A stretch of DNA of 28,250 bases from Diaporthe sp. PMI_573 (lineage: Eukaryota; Ascomycota; Sordariomycetes; Diaporthales; Diaporthaceae). Positions 8,454 through 17,334 of this stretch are shown in pieces. The position numbers and the translations under genes are program-made. Under the pieces are notes generated by a model. The model did no database searches, was not told the DNA's origin, and was given only the letters and a program-made list of their open reading frames with translations. How positions within the stretch are numbered: position 1 is the first letter of the stretch; each line of letters starts with the position of its first letter. The stretch covers positions 1 to 28,250 of the forward strand of contig JAJTUP010000194.1 of NCBI GenBank assembly GCA_021399435.1, written 5' to 3'.

Positions 8454-9991
8454 CCCCGAGAAATAGGATCCATCTCGAAGGAGTTGGCGCAGATGAGGTT
8501 CTGCTTTGTGCATCATTTCTATTTATCATTCCTTCCCACAGATATCGCCGGATCCCTCGAGCCAGAAAGAAAATGGTTCCATTGCCCGCCGCGAGCCCCC
8601 CCCCCCCCAACCCAAACAAAAGAAGGCTATTTCTGAGACGATGTGTACGAAATCTGATCCGAGCTACTCCAAGGATCATCATGGATGGCCCCAGCACTAG
8701 AGGTAGACACACCGCGGGCACCTGAAAAAGAAAAGCAGGGGGGATTCAATCCGGGCTTGAACTGTCCTGTCCCTGCTAAAACATTCGAGTATACGGAAAA
8801 TGCGTATCCCGTAGTCACGGTGAGACCCGCACAAACTATACATAACTGTCAGATTATCACCCTTTTAGGTATATGGGACGTGTAATTATGGTCCAATTGA
8901 TGGGGTGGTCACTGTGTGTATTGTGATGATGTCTTGTCTTGGTTCCTTGGTGGGACCCCGCCCGTAAGGGGGGTTGGTTTTGTCATGATTCAACCATTGA
9001 TGCCTCAGGCACCTAACCCAAAGCAATAACTAGTAGGGTCTCCACCAGCAAGTCTAGCAAGGCCTTGGGAGAGGTCCCCCTACTGCATGCATAAGTTAAG
9101 ATCCTTACCTAGTCACATAATAAGAACAGAAATATTATAAATCCATAGAGTGTATTGTAATAGAAGAAAATATAGCTAGTTTCCGAGCCATGAAAGTATA
9201 AGCTTAGGCCGCTTCTGTTATTATGTCCCCGGGAGATAGGGGGCATGACAAGAAGAGGCGGAAAAGTACTAGCAGGCACGAAAAGAGCTCCGATTTACCA
9301 AGGTCAATTACTGTTATATACCTAGGTGGGTATAGAAAATGATAAAGCATGATCGGGCTACATATACTACATCCTAGGAAGCTGTGGCGGTTGTCACCAC
9401 TAGACGGGCTGACACCACCACAAGGTGCTGGCAGGGGGGCTGGCCCCTGCGACAGGCACGGACCACGGTTATTAAACTTCTCCAACGCGTCGCACATCGC
9501 GAGGCAGACAGGTGGCTCGGCTCAAGTCGGTGTTTCAACCCCGCAAGCCACCGTTTCCAAAGCATATATACGGTGCGGTACCCAGGCCGACAGCCACGCC
9601 GGAGCTTTGTGTCCTCCTTGCCGTTCCTGCTCCTGCACCTTGATGGATCCATGTGACCCATCTATTTTCCGTGGAATCTGGGTGTCCCGGGAATCTCGGC
9701 CGGTTGAGGAATGGACACAAAAGACTGACTGCCTGGGCGGGACGGGCTTCTTGGCGGCTGTGGACGATGAGACCCTCCCTCGCTCTGTTTCTCATCCCGT
9801 AACCCCGTCTGCCTGCAGATCTGTGGGTATGGTAACCCGTATTGCTCGGATAGATACAGTTAACCGAGTCCCCGAGCATTCTTTTCTACAGCCTAAGGCC
9901 TACTTAATGTTAACGTCAATCGTCTTCAAGCTTGGCATCTACCGAAACGGTGCTGTCATCACCTTCTAATTCTAAGCACGTCAGGAGAACC
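8454..9991. other. Intergenic region between regulator and P450
   Basis: No convincing gene. A 206-codon open frame on the plus strand (9349-9969) lacks domains, signal or codon bias and runs to within 25 bp of the P450 start, so I treat it as chance. The stretch holds a C13 run (8596-8608), a possible solo LTR (8981-9250) and the P450 upstream region with ATTGCTCGG at 9841-9849. Confidence 0.6.
8981..9250. repeat. Candidate solo LTR
   Basis: 270 bp starting TGTCATGATT and ending GGGCATGACA, so the ends form a perfect 7-bp inverted repeat obeying TG...CA. The inside is AT-rich with a TATA-like stretch (ATTATAAATCC near 9134). Size and ends suit a gypsy-type LTR. No matching 5-bp duplication is seen (GGTTT before, AGAAG after), which leaves the call weak. 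Confidence 0.35.
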
Positions 9992-11821
9992 ATGGCAGAA
10001 TTTGTGAACACTGGCCCTCATTCTTCCGACGCCTTCTGGCAGCTGATGAAGTTGCCTAGACAGCACGACGATGGCGTCATTCAAGTCACTAGCAAGACAC
10101 TTTTGACCGTTGCATGCTTGGTTGTCTCTTATTACACCTTCAGCGCCATCCACAGTCTGTTGTTCTCGCCTCTGAAAAATGTCCCTGGTCCATTTCTGGC
10201 GCGGATAACCCACTGGTTCGAATACTTCATGGTGCAGAGGGGGGACTCAAATCTTGAATATGTTCGCCTGCATAAGAAATATGGTATCTACTATCCTATT
10301 CTTACCACTGCACACAATTGGCTGACGACAGGCAAAACCCTTTATTCCAGGCCCGGTCGTGCGAGTAGGACCCAACCGCTACAGCATAAGCCTCCCGAGC
10401 GGAGTCAAGACCATCTACGAGCTCGGAGGAAAGTATTCCAAGAGCGACTTCTACAAACCTGCGCAGCTTCGCGAACCGGATCGGCAAAATATCTTCGCCA
10501 TACAGGACAATGACCTACACAAAGATAGACGGAGAAAGATCTCGTCTCTCTACACTATGTCGTCAATGGTTTCTTATGAGAAGGCCGTCGACGAGATGAC
10601 CCGCCTCTGCATACGAAAGATGCACCAATATGCGGAGCAAGGACGTCTGATCAATATTCCTCAGTGGATGCAGTACTATGCTTTCGATGTGATTGGCGAG
10701 ATCACTGTACGTTGCACATATTCCGCATGGCTCCCTTTGAATCTGCGGTGACTGAAGACAATCCAGTTCAACAAAAGCTTCGGCATGATGGAGAACGAGC
10801 GCGACGTGCCTGGCATGATCCCGGGAATACATTCAGCCAACGATTCCCTGGGGTATTTTGGCGTCATTCCCAGCCTCGTTCCGTGGGTGATCGATCTACC
10901 TGCCGCGCTCGGTCGACTGCCGGGTGCTGTGGTTGTGGGAAAATACGCCATTGACACAATAACCGCGAGCCGTGAATCAAACGCGGAGGTAACAAAGAAA
11001 GGCGATGCTGTGTACCAGACATTCCTGAAAAAGGTGTTGGACATGGAAGCCCAAGGGCGTCTGAAAATGCCTAACATCATGGATGCTTGCGGCGGCAACA
11101 TTGCAGCCGGATCTGATACCACAGGCGTCACGTTGAGTGCAGCTTTATACTACCTGTACACTAATCGCGACACGCTACAGAGACTAAGGAAAGAGATAGA
11201 CACGCAAGCCGCAGCGGGTCACGTCTCTGATCCGGTTACATTCCAGGAAGCACAAGCCTTGCCTTATCTTCAAGCTGTCATCAAGGAAGTATTACGGCTT
11301 CACCCGGCGGTAGGAACCATACTACCCCGTTTCGTCCCCAAGGGGGGCTTGGAGTTGTCCGGTTACTATTTCCCTCCCGGGGTATGTCAATGCCGTCTTG
11401 TCTTTGTGGTCGAAGCAGCTAACTAAGACTCAAAAGACTGAGATCGGCGTGAACGCCTGGGTCTTGCATCAGAATAAGGACGTCTACGGTCCTGATCCAG
11501 AGACCTTCAGGCCCGAACGCTGGATTGGTGAAGAAAAGACCAGCCTGATGGAATCAATGATGTTCGCGGTAAGGCAACACTCTCGACGCAATTATGTCAC
11601 AGGTATATAAGCTAACAGGGCTTCTCACAAAGTTTGGGGGTGGGTCTCGAACCTGCATCGGTAGGAATATTAGCCTACTTGAGATCACGAAGGTGGTGCC
11701 GCAGATTGTCCGCAATTTCGACGTTCAATTCGAGCACCCGGGCAAGCCAATGGAAACCCGATGTGCATGGTTTGTATACCCCAAGTACAACGGATTCTTT
11801 AAAGTACGAGCCTCCGAATAA
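9992..11821 (+). CDS. Cytochrome P450 monooxygenase, pisatin demethylase/benzoate hydroxylase-like
   Basis: A five-exon gene: 9992-10283, 10351-10706, 10767-11381, 11437-11568, 11633-11821, giving 527 residues. All introns are GT-AG, 55-67 bp, most with a CTAAC- or CTGAC-type branch site. The start is the first ATG, in the good context GAACCATGGCA. A membrane anchor covers residues 36-58, followed by the Pro hinge NVPGPF (63-68). Catalytic marks are the I-helix AGSDTT (330-335), the K-helix ExxR at Glu390-Arg393, FRPERW (445-450) and the haem loop FGGGSRTCIG with ligand Cys473. It is an ER-bound monooxygenase fed by P450 reductase. The MENERDVPGMIPGIH stretch after the second intron resembles the CYP57-type pisatin demethylase group; the substrate is unknown. 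The gene looks intact. Exon 4 ends exactly before the haem loop. Confidence 0.9.
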
Positions 11822-12558
11822 CACCGCTCGAGGTGTCTGATCTGGAAGTTGTCGTGTTTGCCTGGATGATCAGTGAAGTCGTACGACACGTCCTTGTGCC
11901 AATGGCTACTGTCATTAGCTTGATTCTGTATACCGGAATAAAGATATTATTTAACGTATCCCTACTTCTATTACTGCTGTTCGTTGACATCTGTCCACTA
12001 AAGTCATTTTGAAGTGATCAGCGCGCCCAGTATTCCGAAAAGAAAACGAGGACAGAAAAGAATAGTGAATATAAGTGAAGACTATTCCAAGCGTCCGAGA
12101 ATACGACAGCCTCATTTTCCCAGTTGTGGACGATCACGACAGCATGATGAATGCCAAGTGCCCGGGACCAGAGACTGGTCCGACGTCATTGGCATCCATT
12201 GCGCAAACCACAATTTCTTCCAGCACTGACATCTCGCGAACGTGGAATTTCTAGCCGCATTCTGTAGGCCAAGCGTTTTGCTGCATCAAGCCTCGTATTG
12301 AAATACTGTCTCGGCTCAATTATCACCGGCATGCGAAAAGCAAGCCCCGGCAATCCCCTCACGCAGCACGCGAGCAATTATGTGGAGTGTGGTACTCGAC
12401 ATTTACCCGGAATTCCATGAGGTTCATGGATGCGGGGAACGACGATCGATGGGACAGATGCAAGGAAAAGGTTCTGGATAAATGGACACTATAAAGCATT
12501 GATAGTAAATGAGTACTCTGCCTCAGTTCAGTCCAGTAATTGACCACGGCCAGTGAAA
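11822..12558. promoter_or_regulatory. P450 3' flank and GH43 upstream region
   Basis: No gene seen in 737 bp. A TATA-like TATAAAG near 12490, about 70 bp before the GH43 ATG, is the only clear promoter-like mark. Short open frames on both strands have no recognisable content. Confidence 0.4.
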
Positions 12559-13516
12559 ATGCCTCGATTCGCGAAGAGTCTGTGCTACCTTTTGGTGGCG
12601 TCCCTGTCAAGCCTGGCAGAGGCTGAAAATTCCACCTTCAACAATCCAATCCTACCCGGGTTTCACCCTGATCCTAGTTGCATATTTGTGCCTGAGTGGG
12701 ACGACACAGTTTTCTGTGCCTCATCTAGCTTCAATGCTTTCCCAGGAATTCCAATACACGCGAGCAAAGACCTCCAGAACTGGAAATTGATAGGTAAGCC
12801 GGGGGCCCTACTGGAGCCTCTCCGGTTCGATCGACGAGAGCACAGCTGACTCTCATAGCGCATGTTCTCAATAGGGAGGAACAGCTCCCAGAGCTTGCTT
12901 ACACCAATAGGTCTACGGCGTATGTAAATTAACAGTCCCTCACTTTGTAACCCAGTGATACTAAATTCAAGCTCAGCGGGATTTGGGCGCCAACCCTCAG
13001 ATACCACGATGACACCTTCTGGCTCGTGACGACGCTTGTGGAAGATGACCGTCTCGCAGATGATCCTACTCGATGGGACAATGTGGGTCCACGTGAAGGC
13101 CTCACCGGATTATGACCTGTCTACTAATTCACTGCCCGCAGATCATCTTCAAGTCAAATGATATATACGAGCCCTCATCGTGGACCAACGCAGTCCACTT
13201 CAAGTTCGAGGGCTACGACACCGAGCCATTCTGGGACGACGACGGCAAGACCTACATCGTCGGCTCCCACGCGTTCAAGGTGTATCCCGCGCTCGAGATC
13301 GCAGAGGCGGACCTCGAGACGGGCGAGGTCGGCGAGTGGCACAACCTGTGGAACGGCACCGGAGGCAATGCGCCAGAGGGCCCGCACCTCTATCGCAAGG
13401 ATGGGTGGTACTACCTGCTCATCGCGGAAGGGGGCACGGGGATGAAACACATGGTGACCATGGCGCGGTCGAGAATATCCTCGGGCCGTACGAGTCGGAT
13501 CCTGCTAACCCCGAGT
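12559..13516 (+). pseudogene. Secreted GH43 glycosidase (beta-xylosidase type), frameshifted and truncated
   Basis: The N-terminal catalytic half of a glycoside hydrolase family 43 enzyme acting on xylan or arabinan side chains outside the cell. The signal peptide is residues 1-22 (MPRFAKSLCYLLVASLSSLA). Exons are 12559-12793, 12859-12919, 12977-13082 and 13142 onward; introns are GT-AG, 57-65 bp, and all keep frame. The catalytic base is Asp38 in NPILPGFHPDPS. The pKa-tuning Asp lies in TEPFWDDDGKTYIVGSH and the acid Glu in APEGPHLYRKDGWYYLL. A one-base loss near 13471-13474 shifts the frame after MARS; the other frame continues as NILGPYESDPANP. Family similarity stops at 13516, where a hAT end begins. 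The C-terminal half (about 200-250 residues) is absent from the window. Confidence 0.85.
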
Positions 13517-14470
13517 CAGAGTGCGTAATCAACCAATTCAAACTCAACTGGTACCTCCTCGCAGTTGGATTGACATCCGGGCAAGTATGTTTCAGTTGGA
13601 TTGGAGTTGGATGAGGCTGCTCTCAGTTGGATTGCAGTTGGTTGTTTCGGACCAACGGATATCTCCGATCTTCACGTCCTAACGTCGATCCCACTTATCA
13701 CTACCACGAGGGTAGCACAATACCCTCCCTACTCCATGACCGCATACTCTGCGCCATCCCAATTGTGTGTTGATCAAGACGAGTTCGTAAAGGTGAAACC
13801 ATCTTTCCCGCGCTACTGAACGACCTTTCAGTTTCTGCTGACATTGTAGGGATAGACAGCAAGTCAGAGGCCATTCCAGTGAGGTTCGGATACTCCATTT
13901 CGTGCTCCTGCCACCAAGAAAGAGGGCTGAATTGGTATTTGTCGTCGGCGGGGGTAAAAGTGTGGATATAACGTTCGTACTCATCAAGCGCTGGGCGCCG
14001 TTGCGAAGGATATTTCGCTCTGCCATCTGGATGCGCCCTTTTGCGTTTGCCGAGCGACTGTGCCAGGAACGCGTCATATCCAGAGAGCCCCGTTCGACTG
14101 CCCGCTGTCGGCAGCATCGCTAAGCCAGGAACCTCGCGATTAGCGTACTCCTCCTTCCACATCTTCTGGAGTCTCGTCGAGTAATCTTCTTCCCACTGCG
14201 TCGCATCCGCATGTCCTTCCCAGTGGTATTGAAGCGCCGGCCACCCAAAGCAAGGGTGAAGGACTACAGCACCGATATATGCAACAGGCCAGAGCTTATC
14301 GTAATACTCGTTCAGCTTCATCCACGCAAGGTTGATGTGGGTAGCAACCATATCAGCGCTGTCCTCTCCCAAGCCATCAAGGAGGTCATGATTCTGCTTG
14401 AGCTCCTCTAAATGCGTCAAGAGATACTCAAAGGAGGGAAAATATTCCCAAAAGGAGCCGGTGTTAACAT
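13517..14470 (-). mobile_element. hAT transposon 2, one end and C-terminal transposase only
   Basis: Begins at CAGAGTGCGTAATCAACC, a CAGAG-type hAT terminus lying exactly where GH43 similarity ends. Subterminal copies of CAGTTGGATTG or its complement follow at about 13528, 13562, 13591 and 13623. The minus-strand transposase reads away from this end. The inner edge is abrupt: transposase similarity ends near 14456-14470 and methyltransferase sequence starts within about 20 bp. There is no second terminal repeat, so the element is truncated. The edge is uncertain by about 20 bp. Confidence 0.7.
13701..14470 (-). pseudogene. hAT transposase, C-terminal fragment
   Basis: Minus strand, stop at 13701. 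About 255 residues starting near SFWEYFPSFEYLLTHLE and running through NLAWMKLNEYYDKL, VLHPCFGW and the C-terminal dimerisation region with PTMSAETERSFSSAGKMV, ending VLPSW. These are the C-terminal landmarks of fungal hAT transposases. The catalytic D-x-W and C/H motifs of the N-terminal half are missing. The open frame continues to 14663, but its first 60 codons are antisense to the methyltransferase and do not belong to it. It differs from hAT 1 enough to be another family member. Confidence 0.85.
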
Positions 14471-14472
14471 GA

Positions 14473-15078
14473 TCATCCTCGCTAGTCATGGGCGTTATAG
14501 ACATTCCAGCAGAGCATCCGGATGCGGGGAACTTCCTTCCACGACAAATTGAAGAGACACGGCTCTTCGATTTAGTTATCTGTGATGGCCATGTTCTCCG
14601 AACACACGCCCCAACCCGAGCCTCATACCGAGAAACACGCGAGGGAGATAGGCTGAAAACCACTCAACTGGCTCTGGGCCTCGAACACCTTACACCGGGC
14701 GGAACGATGATCATTCTCCTCCACAAACTCGAAGCTTGGGACACGGTGTGTTATTTTCAAAGGTTTAAAAAGTTCTCTTCCACCTATCTTTACAAGCCGA
14801 CATCAGGACACGCCACTCGCTCTTCGTTTTACATGGTCGCCAGATACGTGAGGCGAAATGACCCCGAGGCTATCCTTGCAATTGAAAAGTGGAAGGCAGT
14901 GTGGCGGGCGGCGACGTTCGGCACTGACGAAGAGTACGAACAGGCCATTCGCAAAGGGGAGCAGAGCGCAGAGGAGCTGTTGGAGGAGTTCGGCTCGGTG
15001 CTTGCGGAGGGTGGCAGGGTGGTTTGGGAGACCCAGGCTAAGGCGCTTGCGAAGGCACCTTTCATCAAAATGCAATAA
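14473..15078 (+). CDS. FtsJ-like SAM-dependent methyltransferase, C-terminal fragment
   Basis: The open frame from ATG 14488 gives 196 residues: MGVIDIPAEHPDAGNFLP, then FDLVICDGHVLRTH with Asp33, then TQLALGLEHL, PGGTMIILLHKLEAWDTV with Lys80, and HATRSSFYMVA. This is the second half of the FtsJ/RrmJ Rossmann fold seen in fungal 2'-O-methyltransferase-like proteins; Asp33 and Lys80 match two of the catalytic K-D-K-E residues. The glycine-rich SAM-binding half is missing, so the fragment is unlikely to be active. The ATG is internal to the family alignment. A two-base loss around 14486 probably separates it from a few upstream in-frame codons. It abuts the truncated hAT 2. Confidence 0.75.
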   Translation, partial: SSSLVMGVIDIPAEHPDAGNFLPRQIEETRLFDLVICDGHVLRTHAPTRASYRETREGDRLKTTQLALGLEHLTPGGTMIILLHKLEAWDTVCYFQRFKKFSSTYLYKPTSGHATRSSFYMVARYVRRNDPEAILAIEKWKAVWRAATFGTDEEYEQAIRKGEQSAEELLEEFGSVLAEGGRVVWETQAKALAKAPFIKMQ

Positions 15079-15187
15079 GGGATGTTAGGTGCTCTCGCTA
15101 CTCTTGCAAGCATGTAATTCACCATTTAGCTTCAGTAAGATACCTTATTGTCCTCCTCTTCGTCGTTCTCTTCACTTTCCTCATTCC

Positions 15188-15717
15188 CTATTCCCGCCTC
15201 TTCCAGTCCAGTCTTGTTCTACGTGCTCCAGGTCCCCCATAGCCCCCGCTTACGACGTTTAAGCGGCGATGCAATTCTAGTTCGTCAGGATGTACAGTCT
15301 CCCAGAGGTTCGGAGTTGATATAATGTAGATCTTCAGCTTTTCTAGATGCGGAGGGAGTACGAACCGCGGTATATCTGCAGCATTATCTTCGCGGAGTTT
15401 ATACTGCATTTCACAGATTGTCAGAAGACCACGCCATCAGCGCAATGACCGCACCAGCCACAATCTTTATCGCAGAGACTCCAGTCTTCGTCCCCCAGAC
15501 CCGACACGTACAGCTTCCCGTACTCGGTAACTCTCAACTGTGGCATTTCCGAACCGGTTCCGCTGCCCGTCTTCTTCGTCCGGATTCGCCCTTTTTGCTT
15601 CCTCCCATTATCTCCGATCGACTCTCCGGCTCTCACGAATTGGATGGGTGGATAACGAGAAGAAAACGGCACAGGGCCGGAAATCGACGGCTGCTCAAGT
15701 ATGATGATGGTTAGCAA
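15188..15717 (-). pseudogene. Relic of a Cys-rich fungal protein, one frameshift
   Basis: Minus strand, two frames joined by a one-base shift near 15420. The upstream frame (15717-15421) ends with LRVTEYGKLYVSGLGDEDW and CDKDCGWCGHCADGV, a tight cluster of four Cys that could bind zinc. The downstream frame (15409-15188) reads MQYKLREDNAADIPRFVLPP and HPDELELHRRLNV. Together they look like the C-terminal end of a fungal F-box-like or hypothetical protein, but I cannot name the family with confidence. No start or upstream exon was found. Confidence 0.45.
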
Positions 15718-16237
15718 CGATGAATCGTGCTTGTAGCGGAATGGTTCTGTCTGCTACATGACTAACTAGGCCTCTGGCTACGGTAGGATCGTTCAAATAG
15801 GTGCAGCGTACCTGAAGAGGGTTCGGCCCCGGACTCTCTGAGTACAGTATGGGCAAAAGTTGGGCTCGGTTGGGGCAGCATCGAGAGATCGAGCGGGGCT
15901 TTCACATGTCGAAGATGCCTAGCGCCTATCCGTCAAGGCTTTGATATACCAGCGCACTCTGAAGAGCCCTGCCGGCGCCACCCGCAGCTTCGCCAATCGA
16001 GCGCATGACTCTTTGCGTCGCCAGTTCCAGAGGATTGGACCTCTTATAATCGAGCCGCTCGCCACTGCTCCTCCTAGCCAGCTGCGGCCTGCCCGCAAGA
16101 CATTGCCCTTTGTCCCGTTTGCAGACTGGGTTCCAGGCTCGCAGTGCGCCAAGAAGTCACGACAGGTCCTAGCTCAAAAGAATCAGGCTTCAAGTCACCC
16201 CGCTCCTGTCTGTACAACCACAGCCTCGAACTGAATC
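15718..16237. other. No recognised feature
   Basis: A 97-codon plus-strand open frame (15941-16234) has no recognisable domain. It stops just before the next ATG and could be noncoding leader of the following relic. Confidence 0.4.
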
Positions 16238-17160
16238 ATGGCTAAAGTAGTTTGCGAGTGTGGGAAGACCGTCAAAGGCGAGAGCGCCCTGGCCCAGCAC
16301 AAGCGGGACTCGCCGAGACATCGACAAAGCGTTGAGGCCTGCTGGATCAAACTCTACGACGATGGATCTCTTCGCCTTCCCGGTCGAGGTCAGGCTCAAA
16401 ATCTATTCACAGCTCCTCGTTCACTCTAAACTCATCCACCTCAAGAAGCGGGAATACCCCTTGCCAGCACGGCTGTGGCTAGGAGAAAGAATTCGACCTA
16501 TGTCCTGCCCTTCTTCGCACTAGCAAGCAAGTTTATGACGAAGCCGTCTCCCTTCTTTACTCCGACAATTGTTTTCACTTTCCGGAGGAAGACAAGCGAC
16601 GACAGGATATGCCACAGGCACCACCCTCGCCTTCTTCCTTGGGCAGATCGGGCTCCTAGCAAGGACTCCTTCGCCACGTCTGTGTTACACTTCCAAACCG
16701 ATCTACTTTTGTTGGGTACTCAGCTTCATGAAGACCATGTTAAGGACCTGGACCTCATAAGAGATGCCTGTGTCGGCATAACCACGCTGGAGTTATCCCT
16801 TCCATTCACCAGTGGCTTTCCCGTCTCCATGGCCTCGTTGGATTTGATCGACACGCGGCTTAAGGCTCTTCGGCCGCTGCAAAACGTCATAGTCAATGTG
16901 AGATGGTACGGCGGAGAATCGGTGGAGGCGAGTGACGACGAGGCGGGGGATCTCAGCGGTGACGACGAGGCGGGGGATCTCAGCGGTGTCGACGACTGGA
17001 ATCATCCAGAGGGTTATCTTATCCTTGCACAACAGGCTGCCATTCACCGATCACAGTTCAGTAGACCCACAAATCCTGCCGGTAGTGCGGCAGACTTGAT
17101 TTTCTATTGGCTTCAATACCGAAAGGAAGGTCCACGCTCTCCGGCAGTTCGAGAAAGCAA
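16238..17160 (+). pseudogene. C2H2-like zinc finger plus 'EVRLKIY' domain protein relic, several frameshifts
   Basis: ATG 16238 opens MAKVVCECGKTVKGESALA with QHKRDSPRH, a C2H2-like finger. A second frame then gives MDLFAFPVEVRLKIYSQLLV, the opening of the fungal F-box/2EXR-like type (F-PVE-VR-IY). A third gives DLCPALLRTSKQVYDEAVSL and SDNCFHF, and the first frame returns with VLHFQTDLLLLG, LPFTSGFPVSM and PLQNVIVNVRW. The segments are colinear and in the expected order, but no GT-AG introns connect them, so I infer at least three indels. An acidic 9-residue duplication lies near the end. Any fusion with the following hAT is unclear. Function unknown. Confidence 0.55.
16932..16985 (+). repeat. 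27-bp tandem duplication
   Basis: Two identical head-to-tail copies of a 27-bp unit (starts GTGACGACGAGGCGG), encoding DDEAGDLSG twice. It is in frame, so it probably arose by slippage while the gene was coding. Confidence 0.9.
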
Positions 17161-17334
17161 CAAGGCGATGTTTGCATCCAAACCCGATCGACATCAGCAC
17201 CACGGGCTGCCCGGTCGCGCGCCATGCGTCGCGCGTCGCAGCTAGAGTGACAACAATACGAACGATTCTCGAAGAAGCTCGTGCTGTGGCAGAAGATAAC
17301 CCCCGCAAACGCCGTCGGCTCAACGGCCACCCGG

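Noticed and set aside
8596..8608. C13 homopolymer (and C10 at 22849-22858) as functional signals
   Set aside because: Simple homopolymers in noncoding DNA with no supporting context; also error-prone to sequence.
9349..9969. 206-codon open frame upstream of the P450
   Set aside because: No domain, signal peptide or splice structure; Cys/Pro-rich low-complexity content; overlaps other long frames on both strands and ends just before the P450 ATG, so it is most likely leader or promoter sequence.
9932..9991. Longer N-terminus for the P450
   Set aside because: The extension would need a non-ATG start at 9932; the ATG at 9992 is the first in frame, has a good context and gives a normal anchor position.
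11603..11632. Alternative acceptor in the last P450 intron after CACAG
   Set aside because: It would leave a 34-bp intron, too short, and would insert ten residues before the haem loop; AAAG at 11632 gives a 64-bp intron with a CTAAC branch site and an uninterrupted FGGGSRTCIG.
14488..14663. First 60 codons of the minus-strand hAT 2 open frame as part of the transposase
   Set aside because: They are the antisense of conserved methyltransferase codons (IPAEHPDAGNFLP to TRASYRE); hAT similarity only starts near 14456-14470.
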